Shown: positions 9,069 to 17,780 of the stretch, piece by piece
Numbering within the stretch: the first letter of the stretch is position 1
Layout: every line of letters starts with the position of its first letter
NCBI GenBank assembly: GCA_014377845.1
Contig: JACMOV010000055.1
Span: forward strand, 1 to 34,259
DNA: 34,259 nt
Direction of reading: 5' to 3'
From: Herminiimonas sp.
GTDB lineage: Bacteria > Pseudomonadota > Gammaproteobacteria > Burkholderiales > Burkholderiaceae_D
Position numbers and translations under genes: made by a program
The notes under the pieces: generated by a model
What the model was told of the DNA's origin: nothing
Databases searched by the model: none
What the model saw: the letters and a program-made list of their open reading frames with translations, nothing else

Positions 9069-10484
9069 ATGGCAACTTTTTATGACGAGATGTACGCCGA
9101 TGGACCGGATTCGGTACGCGAGCACTACCGCGACTTCGCCGCCTGGCTCGCCGAACAGTCGCCGCAGACCATTGCCCGCAAACGCGCCGAAGCCGACCTG
9201 ATCTTCCGCCGCGTCGGCATCACCTTTGCCGTGTATGGCAACGATGCCGGCACCGAGCGCCTGATCCCTTTCGACATCATCGCCCGCATCATCACCGCAG
9301 CCGAATGGGCGCAGCTCGAAGCCGGCCTGGCGCAGCGGGTCAAGGCGCTCAACATGTTCATTCATGACATCTATCATGACCAGAACATCATCAAGGCCGG
9401 CATCGTGCCGGCCGAGCAGATCCTGAACAATGCCCAGTACCGGCCAGAGATGCAGGGCATCGCGGTCGCCTCGGACATCTACGCCCACATCGCCGGCGTC
9501 GACATCGTGCGCGCCGGCGCCGGCGAGTTCTACGTCCTCGAAGACAACCTGCGTGTGCCGTCGGGCGTGTCATACATGCTGGAAGACCGCAAGATGATGA
9601 TGCGGCTTTTTCCCGAACTGTTCGCGCGCTACAAGGTGGCGCCGGTGGCGCACTTCCCGGACCTCCTGCTGGATAACCTGCGCTCGGTGGCGCCGGTCGG
9701 CGTGGTCGATCCGACGGTGGTGGTGATGACGCCGGGGATGTACAACTCGGCGTATTTCGAGCATGCGTTCCTGGCCCAGCAGATGGGCGTGGAACTGGTC
9801 GAAGGCAAGGACCTGTTCGTCAAGGACGAAGCCGTCTACATGCGCACCACGCGCGGGCCGAAGCGGGTCGACGTGATCTATCGCCGCATCGACGACGACT
9901 ATCTCGATCCGCTGGCGTTCCGCAAGGATTCGACGCTTGGCGTGCCGGGCTTGCTGTCTGCCTACCGCGCCGGACACGTCACGCTGACCAATGCGATCGG
10001 CACCGGCGTGGCCGATGACAAGTCGATCTATCCCTACGTGCCGGCGATGATTCGCTTCTACCTGACCGAAGAGCCGATCCTCAACAACGTGCCGACCTAC
10101 CAGTGCCGCAACAAGAAGGACCTCGAGTACACCCTGGCCAATCTTGAAAAACTGGTGGTCAAAGAGGTGCACGGCGCGGGCGGCTACGGCATGCTGATCG
10201 GACCGGCGAGCTCCAGTGCAGAGATCGAAGAATTCCGGCAGCGCGTGATCGCCAAGCCGGAGGGCTACATTGCCCAACCGACGCTGGCGCTGTCGGCCTG
10301 CCCGACCTACGTCGAGTCCGGCATCGCGCCGCGCCACATCGACCTGCGCCCCTTCGTCCTGTCGGGGAAAACCGTTTCGATGGTGCCGGGCGGCCTGACC
10401 CGCGTGGCGCTGAAGGAGGGCTCGCTGGTGGTCAATTCCTCGCAGGGCGGTGGTACCAAGGACACCTGGATTCTGGAGAAATGA
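9069..10484 (+). CDS. circularly permuted ATP-grasp protein (DUF404/DUF407 type)
   Basis: A 471-residue cytoplasmic protein of the circularly permuted ATP-grasp family that co-occurs with alpha-E proteins and Anbu peptidases. Family features include FYDEMYADGPDSVREHY at the N-terminus, NMFIHDIYHDQNII (about 97-110), EDNLRVPSGVSYMLEDR, and the nucleotide-binding segment KEVHGAGGYGMLIGP near 364-378, ending in NSSQGGGTKDTWIL. The family is predicted to ligate an amino group to a carboxylate, possibly in peptide synthesis or tagging; no substrate is proven. The alpha-E gene begins 1 bp after its stop. The 188-bp upstream gap contains weak promoter-like boxes only and no strong ribosome binding site. 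Confidence 0.9.
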   Translation: MATFYDEMYADGPDSVREHYRDFAAWLAEQSPQTIARKRAEADLIFRRVGITFAVYGNDAGTERLIPFDIIARIITAAEWAQLEAGLAQRVKALNMFIHDIYHDQNIIKAGIVPAEQILNNAQYRPEMQGIAVASDIYAHIAGVDIVRAGAGEFYVLEDNLRVPSGVSYMLEDRKMMMRLFPELFARYKVAPVAHFPDLLLDNLRSVAPVGVVDPTVVVMTPGMYNSAYFEHAFLAQQMGVELVEGKDLFVKDEAVYMRTTRGPKRVDVIYRRIDDDYLDPLAFRKDSTLGVPGLLSAYRAGHVTLTNAIGTGVADDKSIYPYVPAMIRFYLTEEPILNNVPTYQCRNKKDLEYTLANLEKLVVKEVHGAGGYGMLIGPASSSAEIEEFRQRVIAKPEGYIAQPTLALSACPTYVESGIAPRHIDLRPFVLSGKTVSMVPGGLTRVALKEGSLVVNSSQGGGTKDTWILEK

Positions 10485-10485
10485 G

Positions 10486-11448
10486 ATGCTGAGCCGAACC
10501 GCTGACCACCTGTTCTGGATGGCGCGCTACACCGAACGCGCCGAAAACGCCGCCCGCATGCTGGACGTAAACATGCAGACTTCGCTGATGCCACAGTCCG
10601 GCGAGGCTGCCACCAAGGGCTGGCGCGCCATGCTCGGCATTTCCGAGCTGCAGCCGGCGTTCGACGCCAAGTACGACCGGCTGACGCAGCGCGACGTGCT
10701 CGACTTCATGGTGCAGGACCGCAGCAACCCGTCGTCGATCGCCTCGTGCCTGACCGCCGCCCGCGAAAACGCCCGCGCCGTGCGCGGCACCCTCACCACC
10801 GAGGTCTGGGAAACCCACAACGCAACCTGGCTGGAGATGGAGTCGCGCCTGCGCGACGGCATGCTGCAGCAGGACCCGGGCGGTTTCTTCGAATGGGTCA
10901 AGTACCGCTCGCACCTCTCGCGCGGCGTCACCATCGGCACCACACTGCGCGATGAAGCGTTCTACTTCATCCGCATCGGCACCTTCATCGAGCGTACCGA
11001 CAACACCGCGCGCCTGCTCGACGTGAAGTTCCACGACGCCGGCGCCAACATGCCATCCGGCGAGGGGCTCGGGCAGGAGACGCAGCTCGACTTCTACTTC
11101 TGGGCGGCGATCCTGCGCTCGGTCTCGGCCTTCGAAATCTATCGCAAGGTGTATCGGGATGCGATCACGCCGGCACGCGTGGCCGAACTGCTGATGCTCA
11201 GGGTGGACATGCCGCGCTCGCTGCTGCATTGCATGAACGAGCTGCTCAACAATCTGAAGCACGTGCGCAACGAAGTCTCGGCCGATACCGAACGCTATGC
11301 CGGCAAGCTGCATGCCGAACTGCAGTTCGCGCGCATCGAAGACATCCTGGAAGAAGGCCTGCATGATTACCTGACCAATTTCCTCGAATGCGTGTTCGAG
11401 CTTGGCCAGCGTATCAGCCGCGACTTCCTGGTACCACTCGCGGCGTAG
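10486..11448 (+). CDS. alpha-E domain protein (DUF403)
   Basis: A 320-residue, mostly helical protein of the alpha-E family. It opens with MLSRTADHLFWMARYTERAENAARMLD and repeats a related motif later as FYFIRIGTFIERTDNTARLLDVK (both typical of the family; shown here only as landmarks at about 1-27 and 159-181). The ATG was chosen because it begins the conserved block and follows GGAGA in the end of the ATP-grasp gene. Members are nearly always encoded beside circularly permuted ATP-grasp proteins and are thought to act with them; the chemistry is unknown. The peptidase gene of the same set starts 182 bp downstream. Confidence 0.9.
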   Translation: MLSRTADHLFWMARYTERAENAARMLDVNMQTSLMPQSGEAATKGWRAMLGISELQPAFDAKYDRLTQRDVLDFMVQDRSNPSSIASCLTAARENARAVRGTLTTEVWETHNATWLEMESRLRDGMLQQDPGGFFEWVKYRSHLSRGVTIGTTLRDEAFYFIRIGTFIERTDNTARLLDVKFHDAGANMPSGEGLGQETQLDFYFWAAILRSVSAFEIYRKVYRDAITPARVAELLMLRVDMPRSLLHCMNELLNNLKHVRNEVSADTERYAGKLHAELQFARIEDILEEGLHDYLTNFLECVFELGQRISRDFLVPLAA

Positions 11449-11575
11449 GCGTGTTCGACATGCGACTGCGCGGTCCGGCCAGACGCGTACCTGACCCGCG
11501 TGTCGAGCGGGATTGCATGGCAAGGCGCCGCGCTGGCGTGCATCGGTCATGCACGACAATCGCACGTGTGATTGC

Positions 11576-11603
11576 TTTAAAGTAATTTCGGCTGCGGTAG
11601 AAT
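11576..11603 (+). promoter_or_regulatory. candidate sigma-70 promoter of the Anbu gene
   Basis: TTTAAA at 11576-11581 and TAGAAT at 11598-11603 are separated by 16 bp, 27 bp before the peptidase start. It suggests that the peptidase can be transcribed apart from the ATP-grasp/alpha-E pair. The match to consensus is good at -10 and fair at -35. Confidence 0.35.
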
Positions 11604-11630
11604 AGCGGTTTCCAAATCACCTTTCCTGCC

Positions 11631-12509
11631 ATGACTTATTGTGTTGCGATGCGCCTCGATGCCGGGCTCGTCTTCCTGTCCGACTCGCGCACCAATGCCG
11701 GCGTCGATCACGTCGGCACCTTTCGCAAGATGAATGTCTTCGAAAATCCGGGTGACCGGATGATGGTGCTGATGACCGCCGGCAACCTGTCGATCTCGCA
11801 GTCGATCCGCCAGATCATGTCCGAGCATACGAACGCGACCGGGCGCAGCGTCTGGACCGCCAAGACCATGTACGAAGCGGCCCAGATCGTCGGCGAAGCG
11901 ATCCGCGAGGTCTACCAGCGCGACGCCAAGATGCTCGAACAGTTCGACATCAACTTCAACGTGAGCATGATTTTTGGCGGGCAGATAAAGGGCGAGAAGC
12001 CGCGGCTGTTCCAGATGTATTCGGCCGGTAATTTCATCGAGTCCTGCGACGAAAGCTGCTATTTCCAGGTCGGCGAATCCAAGTACGGCAAGCCGATTCT
12101 CGACCGCGTGATCAATGCCGGCACCGAACTCGATGAAGCGGCGAAGTGTGCGCTGATCTCGATGGACTCGACGCTGCGCTCGAACATCTCGGTCGGCTTG
12201 CCGCTGGATCTGCTGGTCTATGAGACCGATGCGCTGAAGGTGACGCGCTTCGTGACGATCGACGAGCGCAACCAGTATTTTGAAATGATCCGCAACACCT
12301 GGGGCCAGCAATTGAAGCGGGTGTTCGAATCGATCGACGATCCGATCTGGGATGCCGCGCCTGACATCACCAGCAACGTGCTGCAGGCAACCAACATGCA
12401 CAGCAAGCCGGTGCGGGTGCTGCCACCCGAGGCGCTGATCCAGGCGCCGGAAGCGCCGTCACCTTTGCAGGCACTGGCGCATCGGGCCCGGGACGACCGG
12501 CAGTACTAA
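11631..12509 (+). CDS. Anbu / bacterial proteasome-like peptidase (COG3484)
   Basis: A 292-residue member of the Anbu branch of the proteasome Ntn-hydrolase superfamily. It starts MTYCVAMRLDAGLVF-SDSRTNAGVD; removal of Met would expose Thr2 as the N-terminal nucleophile, as in other Anbu proteins. The following segments FRKMNVFENPGDRMMVLMTAGNL (about 27-49), the middle INFNVSMIFGGQI and SMDSTLRSNISVGLPLDLLVY are family signatures. Residues from about 255 form a Pro/Ala-rich tail beyond the core. Anbu proteins assemble into large rings or helical particles; their natural substrate is not settled. No ribosome binding site is evident before the ATG. The gene converges with purM, the two stops being 9 bp apart. 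Confidence 0.92.
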   Translation: MTYCVAMRLDAGLVFLSDSRTNAGVDHVGTFRKMNVFENPGDRMMVLMTAGNLSISQSIRQIMSEHTNATGRSVWTAKTMYEAAQIVGEAIREVYQRDAKMLEQFDINFNVSMIFGGQIKGEKPRLFQMYSAGNFIESCDESCYFQVGESKYGKPILDRVINAGTELDEAAKCALISMDSTLRSNISVGLPLDLLVYETDALKVTRFVTIDERNQYFEMIRNTWGQQLKRVFESIDDPIWDAAPDITSNVLQATNMHSKPVRVLPPEALIQAPEAPSPLQALAHRARDDRQY

Positions 12510-12518
12510 TCAAGCACC

Positions 12519-13562
12519 TCAGAGCACGACGGTCTGCGCCTGCCCTTCTTCACGCGTGCGGATTTCACCGATCCGCATCACGGTTTCACCGGACGCGCGC
12601 AACTGTGCGATCGCAGCATCGGCGTTTTCCGCCGACACGATCACCGTCATGCCGATGCCGCAGTTGAAGACGCGGTGCATTTCGGCGTCGGCGACATTGC
12701 CATGCTGCTGCAGCCAGGCAAACAGCGGCGGCATGGTCCAGGAATCCTTTTGCAATACTGCCGTCAGGTGTGGCTGGAGGACGCGCGGAATGTTTTCGAC
12801 CAGGCCGCCGCCGGTGATGTGGACCATGCCCTTCACATCCATCGAGGCCATCAGCGCCAGCAACGGCTTGACGTAGATCCGGGTCGGCGTCATCAGCACG
12901 TCAGCCAGCGGCCGCCCATGGAAGTCGGCCTGCAGGTCGGGTCGGGCGACGTCGATGATCTTGCGCACCAGCGAGTAACCGTTCGAATGCGCGCCCGACG
13001 AGGCCAGGCCAAGCACCACATCGCCCGGCGCGATGGTGGTGCCGTCGATGATCTTCGATTTCTCGACCGCACCAACCGCAAAGCCGGCCAGATCGTATTC
13101 GCCGGCCGGGTACATGCTCGGCATCTCGGCGGTCTCGCCGCCGATCAGGGCGCAACCGGCCTGCTCGCAGCCTTGGGCGATGCCCTTGATGACGGCGGTG
13201 GCGGTGGTCACGTCGAGCTTGCCGCAGGCGAAATAGTCGAGGAAGAACAGCGGCTCCGCGCCCTGCACCAGGATGTCGTTGACGCTCATTGCCACCAGGT
13301 CGATGCCGACCGTGTCGTGCCGGTTCAGGTGGAAGGCCAGCTTCAGCTTCGTGCCGACGCCGTCGGTGCCGGAGACCAGCACCGGCTCCTTGAATTTCTT
13401 GCTGATCTCGAACAGCGCGCCGAAGCCGCCGATGCCGCCCATGACGCCTTCGCGCATGGTGCGTTTTGCGAATGGCTTGATGGCTTCGACCAGCGCATCG
13501 CCGGCATCGATATCGACACCGGCGTCGCGGTAGGAAAGGGACACGCTGGAAGGGGAACTCAT
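12519..13562 (-). CDS. purM: phosphoribosylformylglycinamidine cyclo-ligase (AIR synthase)
   Basis: PurM closes FGAM to aminoimidazole ribotide with ATP, the fifth step of de novo purine synthesis. The 347-residue protein begins with the family segment [18 protein letters not shown], followed by GGFGALFEI, the ATP-binding [13 protein letters not shown] (about 62-74), [22 protein letters not shown], and [11 protein letters not shown] near 161. Length matches the family. It is transcribed away from hda, and a possible promoter lies about 90-120 bp upstream. It stands alone: no purN adjoins it in this window. Confidence 0.97.
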   Translation of the reverse strand: MSSPSSVSLSYRDAGVDIDAGDALVEAIKPFAKRTMREGVMGGIGGFGALFEISKKFKEPVLVSGTDGVGTKLKLAFHLNRHDTVGIDLVAMSVNDILVQGAEPLFFLDYFACGKLDVTTATAVIKGIAQGCEQAGCALIGGETAEMPSMYPAGEYDLAGFAVGAVEKSKIIDGTTIAPGDVVLGLASSGAHSNGYSLVRKIIDVARPDLQADFHGRPLADVLMTPTRIYVKPLLALMASMDVKGMVHITGGGLVENIPRVLQPHLTAVLQKDSWTMPPLFAWLQQHGNVADAEMHRVFNCGIGMTVIVSAENADAAIAQLRASGETVMRIGEIRTREEGQAQTVVL

Positions 13563-13653
13563 GATGGGATCGGCAACGGAGGCGGTAAAATAGCGGGTTG
13601 ATAGTCGGTCAACGCATGCTGCAGGCTGAAACGATGCGTTCCGGAAGACCCGT

Positions 13654-13683
13654 ATTTTAGCAAATCGATGGTGTGCACCCCAA
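13654..13683 (-). promoter_or_regulatory. candidate promoter of purM
   Basis: On the minus strand TTGGGG (13678-13683) and TAAAAT (13654-13659) are spaced by 18 bp. The resulting leader to purM would be about 85 nt. Only the -10 box is a strong match. No purine operator was identified. Confidence 0.3.
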
Positions 13684-13767
13684 TTTCATGGCAATTTCTT
13701 CATTCACCGCGCCACCGCAGTTCCCTGATGGGCTGCCCCTCTGTCGCAGCATGACGCGCGGCCAGTG

Positions 13768-14481
13768 ATGCGCCAGCTGCTGCTGAACCTGGAAGCGGCC
13801 AAGCCGCCCTCGCTGGAGAGCTTCGTCACCGGCCGCAATGCCGAGGTGACGGCGCGGCTGCGCACGCTTCTGCGGGACCAGGAAAGCGGTCAACCGGTTG
13901 GCCTGGACGAGCGCTTCGTCTACCTCTGGGGCGAGGCCGGCTCCGGCAAGACGCACTTGCTGCAGGCGCTAGCAGATGCACCCGCGGTGCGCGCCATCAA
14001 CCATGCCGGATTGCAGGACGAGGCTGCGATCGAGACGGCATTCGCCTTCGATCCCGCCATCCGGCTCTACCTTCTCGACGACTGCGAGGACCTGACAGCG
14101 GCCGCGCAGATTGCCGCCTTCGCGCTGTTCAACCAGGTGCGCGACAACGGCGCGGCGCTGGTGGCCGCAGGCGCCCTGCCGCCGGCCGACCTGGTGCTGC
14201 GAGAGGACCTGCGCACCCGCCTTGGCTGGGGCCTGGTCTATCATCTGCACGAGCTGAGCGACGCCGAAAAGATCGAAGCCCTGACCCGCGCCGCCGAGGA
14301 CCGTGCGCTGGTACTCTCGCCGGGCGTGTTACCCTATCTAATCACGCATTTTCAGCGTGACATGCGGTCGCTGTCGGCCATGCTCGACGCGCTTGACCGC
14401 TATTCGCTGGAGACCCAGCGCCCGATCACGTTACCGCTGTTGCGCAGCTTGCTGCAACTGGAAGGCGAACCACCTGCATGA
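13768..14481 (+). CDS. hda: DnaA regulatory inactivator Hda
   Basis: Hda is a DnaA-related AAA+ protein that, with the DNA-loaded beta clamp, promotes hydrolysis of DnaA-bound ATP and prevents re-initiation. The 237-residue protein begins MRQLLLNLEAAKPPSLESFV; the QLLLNL stretch resembles the clamp-binding motif of the family. Walker A is GEAGSGKTHLL near 57-67 and Walker B is LYLLDDCEDL; the sensor/box VII region RLGWGLVYHL follows. A GTG one codon earlier (13765) is an alternative start. It overlaps the next gene by 4 bp (ATGA), which implies translational coupling. Confidence 0.92.
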   Translation: MRQLLLNLEAAKPPSLESFVTGRNAEVTARLRTLLRDQESGQPVGLDERFVYLWGEAGSGKTHLLQALADAPAVRAINHAGLQDEAAIETAFAFDPAIRLYLLDDCEDLTAAAQIAAFALFNQVRDNGAALVAAGALPPADLVLREDLRTRLGWGLVYHLHELSDAEKIEALTRAAEDRALVLSPGVLPYLITHFQRDMRSLSAMLDALDRYSLETQRPITLPLLRSLLQLEGEPPA

Positions 14482-15152
14482 CCACGCTGGCCCTATTCGA
14501 TCTCGACCATACGCTGTTGCCCATCGACTCAGACTACGAGTGGGGCCGGTATCTGGTCCGGCGCGGCGTCGTCGACACGGCTTCCTTCGAAGCGCGCAAC
14601 GCCATCTTCTTCCGGCAGTACCAGGACGGCACCCTCGATCCGGTCGAATATCTGGAGTTCGCGCTTGGCACGCTGGCAGGGTTTTCGCGCGAAGAGCGTG
14701 ACGCGCTGCATGGCGATTTCATGCGCGACGTGATCACGCCGGCACTGCTGCCGCAGGCACGGGCGCTGGTACGGCGCCACCAGGACGCGGGCGACCTGAC
14801 CGCCATCGTGACGGCGACCAACCGCTTCGTCACCGCACCGATTGCCCGTGCCTTCGGCATCGACCACCTGCTGGCCGCAGAACCGGAGCTCACCGTCAGC
14901 GGCGAGATGACCGGCAGGCTGCTCGGGGTGCCGACTTCCGGGCACGGCAAGGTGGTGCATACCCGAGATTGGCTGGCCGACATGAACAAGACGCTCGACG
15001 GCTTCGAACGCAGCTATTTTTACAGCGACTCGCACAACGACCTGCCGCTGATGTCGATCGTGACCCATCCGGTGGCGACCAACCCGAACACCCCACTCAC
15101 AGCCCACGCGACCGCGCATGGCTGGCCTATCCTGAAGCTCTTCAATGATTAA
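14478..15152 (+). CDS. HAD-IB family phosphatase (SerB-like)
   Basis: A 224-residue haloacid-dehalogenase phosphatase. Motif I is FDLDHT with nucleophile Asp8 and acid/base Asp10, motif II the Thr in IVTATNRF, motif III the Lys in GHGKVVHTRDW, and motif IV SDSHNDLPLM. The cap inserted after motif I, with YEWGRYLVRRGVVD and ARNAIFFRQYQDGTLDP, is typical of the HAD-IB group that also includes phosphoserine phosphatases. The substrate cannot be read from sequence; histidinol-phosphate or phosphoserine-like monoesters are possible. It overlaps hda at its start and pcnB at its end (8 bp), within the same operon. Confidence 0.88.
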   Translation: MTTLALFDLDHTLLPIDSDYEWGRYLVRRGVVDTASFEARNAIFFRQYQDGTLDPVEYLEFALGTLAGFSREERDALHGDFMRDVITPALLPQARALVRRHQDAGDLTAIVTATNRFVTAPIARAFGIDHLLAAEPELTVSGEMTGRLLGVPTSGHGKVVHTRDWLADMNKTLDGFERSYFYSDSHNDLPLMSIVTHPVATNPNTPLTAHATAHGWPILKLFND

Positions 15153-16527
15153 AACGCTCATCCGCCGCATCCTCGGTGGCAAGGTAAAAGAAGCGCCGCC
15201 AGTCGACCTGACAAAGCCTGTGATCCTCGGCCCGCAAGACCACGGCATCGATCCGCAACTGGTATCGGCCAACGCCATCCGCGTCACGCAGACGCTGCAG
15301 CAGGCGGGCTTTGCCGCATTCATCGTCGGCGGCGCGGTGCGCGACCTGCTGCTGTCGGTCAAGCCGAAGGACTTCGACATCGCCACCAACGCCACCCCGG
15401 AGCAGGTCAAGCGCCTGTTCCGGCGCGCTTTCGTCATCGGCAAGCGCTTCCAGATCGTGCACGTGATGTTCGGCCAGGACCTGCTGGAGGTGACCACCTT
15501 CCGCGGTTCGTCATCGGACGGCGCGCCCAAGGACGAGCATGGCCGGGTCCTGCGCGACAATGTCTTCGGCGAGCAGCATGAAGATGCGATCCGGCGCGAC
15601 TTCACCATCAACGCGATGTACTACGATCCGGCCTCGCAGACGGTGCTCGACTACCACGGCGGGATCAAGGATATCCGCAACAAGACGCTGCGCATCATCG
15701 GCGTGCCGGAAGCGCGCTTTCGCGAAGATCCGGTGCGCCTGCTGCGCGTGGTGCGCTTTGCTGCCAAGCTCGGCTTCAGCATCGATCCTGCCACCAGCGC
15801 ACCGATCGCCGTGATGGCGCCGCTGATCAACAACGTGCCGGCGGCGCGCGTCTTCGACGAGATGATCAAGCTGCTCATGAGCGGCCAGGCGCTGGCCTGC
15901 CTGCAGCAGTTACGCAAGGAAGGCCTGCACCACGGCCTGCTGCCGCTGCTCGACGTGGTGCTGGAGCAGCCCCTTGGCGAAAAATTCGTCCGACTCGCAC
16001 TGGCATCGACCGACCTGCGGGTACGTCAGGGCAAGCCGGTCTCGCCGGGCTTCCTCTTCGCCTCGCTGCTGTGGCACCAGGTGCTCGAAAAATGGGCCGC
16101 CTACCAGGCTGCCGGCGAACCGGCGATCCCGGCGTTGCATCTGGCAGCCGACGATGTATTGAACTCGCAGACCGAAAAACTCGCTCTGCAGCGCAAGATC
16201 GCTTCAGACATGCGCGACATCTGGGCCATGCAGCCGCGCTTCGAAAGGCGCGTCGGCAAGTCGCCATACAAATTGCTGGAACACCCGCGACTGCGCGCCG
16301 GCTACGATTTCCTGCTGCTGCGCTGCGAGTCCGGTGAAATCGATGCCGAGATCGGCGAATGGTGGACCGATTTCATGGAAGCCGATGGCGAAGGCCGCGA
16401 GGTGCTGCTGGCGAAAAAACCAGGGGGCGTCGGCGAGGCCGCAGCAAAGAAGCGTCCGCGCCGGCGAAGCCCGCGCAAGCCGAAAGCTGCCGGCGACAGC
16501 ACGCCGCCGAACGACGTCGCCGACTGA
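15145..16527 (+). CDS. pcnB: poly(A) polymerase I
   Basis: PcnB adds 3' poly(A) tails that mark RNAs for decay. The 460-residue protein has the class II nucleotidyltransferase core: IVGGAVRDLLL near residues 65-75 and the catalytic carboxylates in KDFDIATNATPEQVKRLF, followed by RRDFTINAMYYDP (about 150-162) and the RNA-binding segment EDPVRLLRVVRFAAKLGF. The presence of the RRDFTINAMYY and long C-terminal domain favours PcnB over CCA-adding enzyme. The last 30 residues are very basic (KKRPRRRSPRKPK), likely for RNA binding. It overlaps the HAD gene and is followed 1 bp later by folK. Confidence 0.93.
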   Translation: MIKTLIRRILGGKVKEAPPVDLTKPVILGPQDHGIDPQLVSANAIRVTQTLQQAGFAAFIVGGAVRDLLLSVKPKDFDIATNATPEQVKRLFRRAFVIGKRFQIVHVMFGQDLLEVTTFRGSSSDGAPKDEHGRVLRDNVFGEQHEDAIRRDFTINAMYYDPASQTVLDYHGGIKDIRNKTLRIIGVPEARFREDPVRLLRVVRFAAKLGFSIDPATSAPIAVMAPLINNVPAARVFDEMIKLLMSGQALACLQQLRKEGLHHGLLPLLDVVLEQPLGEKFVRLALASTDLRVRQGKPVSPGFLFASLLWHQVLEKWAAYQAAGEPAIPALHLAADDVLNSQTEKLALQRKIASDMRDIWAMQPRFERRVGKSPYKLLEHPRLRAGYDFLLLRCESGEIDAEIGEWWTDFMEADGEGREVLLAKKPGGVGEAAAKKRPRRRSPRKPKAAGDSTPPNDVAD

Positions 16528-16528
16528 G

Positions 16529-17032
16529 ATGGACCGCCCTGCCGACGCCGCGTGTGCACGCGCCTACATCGGCATCGGCGCCAATCTCGGCGATGCCCGC
16601 ACCAACGTGATGGCAGCGATCGCGGCGCTCGACGCACTGCCGCACACGCGGGTGGTCGAGCACTCTTGCCTGTTCCGGACTGCGCCGATCGATGGCGATG
16701 GCGATGACTACGTCAATGCAGTGGCCTGCATCGAGACGTCACTGCAGCCCGAGCCACTGCTGCAGGCATTGCTGCAGATCGAGCATGAGCAGGGCCGCCT
16801 GCGCACCTACCGCAATGCACCGCGTCCGCTCGATCTCGATATCCTGCTGTACGCCCAGCGCACGTTGCAGAGCCCGACGCTGACGATTCCGCATCCGCGG
16901 CTGACCGAGCGCGCCTTCGTCCTGATACCGCTGCTGCAGATCGCGCCGCTGATCACGATTCCGGGACTCGGGCCGGCGCACGCATTCGCGCCGTCGGTTG
17001 CCGGCCAGCCAATCAGCAGGATCGTGGACTGA
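16529..17032 (+). CDS. folK: 2-amino-4-hydroxy-6-hydroxymethyldihydropteridine pyrophosphokinase
   Basis: FolK (HPPK) transfers pyrophosphate from ATP to the pterin in folate synthesis. The 167-residue protein shows AYIGIGANLGDARTNV near the N-terminus, the pterin-loop CLFRTAPIDG, and the signature RNAPRPLDLDILLY with the Mg-binding aspartates near 109-112, then PHPRLTERAFVLIPL. Length is normal. The start lies 1 bp after the pcnB stop. The 105 bp that follow before the deoxynucleoside kinase gene contain TTGCGC and TGTAAT boxes with a long 19-bp spacer, so a weak internal promoter is possible. Confidence 0.95.
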   Translation: MDRPADAACARAYIGIGANLGDARTNVMAAIAALDALPHTRVVEHSCLFRTAPIDGDGDDYVNAVACIETSLQPEPLLQALLQIEHEQGRLRTYRNAPRPLDLDILLYAQRTLQSPTLTIPHPRLTERAFVLIPLLQIAPLITIPGLGPAHAFAPSVAGQPISRIVD

Positions 17033-17137
17033 ACCATGTCTGGCAGATTGAGCCGGCTATCTGACTTGCGCGTCGCCGGACCGCATATGCTGTAATCTCC
17101 TGCCTCATCCAGAGCCCTCAGAAAAACCGGTGGAATC

Positions 17138-17779
17138 ATGAATTTCGATACCTACAAATACGTCGTCGTGGAAGGCCCGATCGGCGTGGGCAAGACCACC
17201 CTCGCCACCAAGATCGCCACCCGCTTCGAGGCGCAGATTTTGCTGGAGCAGCCCGCCGACAATCCGTTCCTCGAACGCTTTTACCGCGACTCGGCACGCT
17301 ATGCCCTGCCGGCCCAGATGTGCTTCCTGTTCCAGCGCGTGAACCAGTTGCAGGCGATGGCGCGGGCCGATCTGTTCGATGCGCAGGTCGTATCCGACTT
17401 CCTGCTCGACAAGGACCCGTTGTTCGCCCGGCTGACGCTGGCCGACGATGAACTGAACCTGTATCACCAGCTCTACGAACACATCCATCCCCAGGCGCCG
17501 ACGCCGGACCTGGTGATCTACCTGCAGGCCTCGCCCGAGACGCTGATCGACCGCGTGCGGAAACGCGGGGTGGCGATCGAAAACGGCATCTCGGAGCCAT
17601 ACCTGAATCGGCTGTGCGAGAGCTACAGCCGCTTCTTCCACGACTACGACAAGGCGCCGGTCATGATCGTCAATACCGAGCACCTCAATCCGATCGGCAG
17701 CGACGAGGATTTCGAGCTGCTGCTAACGCATATCAAGGACATGCGCGGCAAGCGCGAATTTTTCAATCGGGGGGAGTGA
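17138..17779 (+). CDS. deoxynucleoside kinase (deoxyadenosine/deoxyguanosine kinase-like)
   Basis: A 213-residue kinase of the dNK family, which phosphorylates deoxynucleosides for salvage. The P-loop is [10 protein letters not shown] at about 13-22. Further landmarks are the [13 protein letters not shown] block, the CFLFQRVNQ helix, [14 protein letters not shown] (substrate site region) and the lid-type segment [12 protein letters not shown]. Which base it prefers cannot be decided by eye; relatives in this folK-panB setting are usually annotated as deoxyadenosine or deoxyguanosine kinases. A GGTGGA sequence precedes the ATG. panB starts 1 bp after the stop, so the two are cotranscribed. Confidence 0.88.
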   Translation: MNFDTYKYVVVEGPIGVGKTTLATKIATRFEAQILLEQPADNPFLERFYRDSARYALPAQMCFLFQRVNQLQAMARADLFDAQVVSDFLLDKDPLFARLTLADDELNLYHQLYEHIHPQAPTPDLVIYLQASPETLIDRVRKRGVAIENGISEPYLNRLCESYSRFFHDYDKAPVMIVNTEHLNPIGSDEDFELLLTHIKDMRGKREFFNRGE

Positions 17780-17780
17780 C

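Noticed and set aside
11460-11585. 41-codon frame starting MRL between alpha-E and Anbu, possible remnant of a transglutaminase gene
   Set aside because: Beyond the first three residues it is Arg-rich with no transglutaminase-like sequence; chance is more likely.
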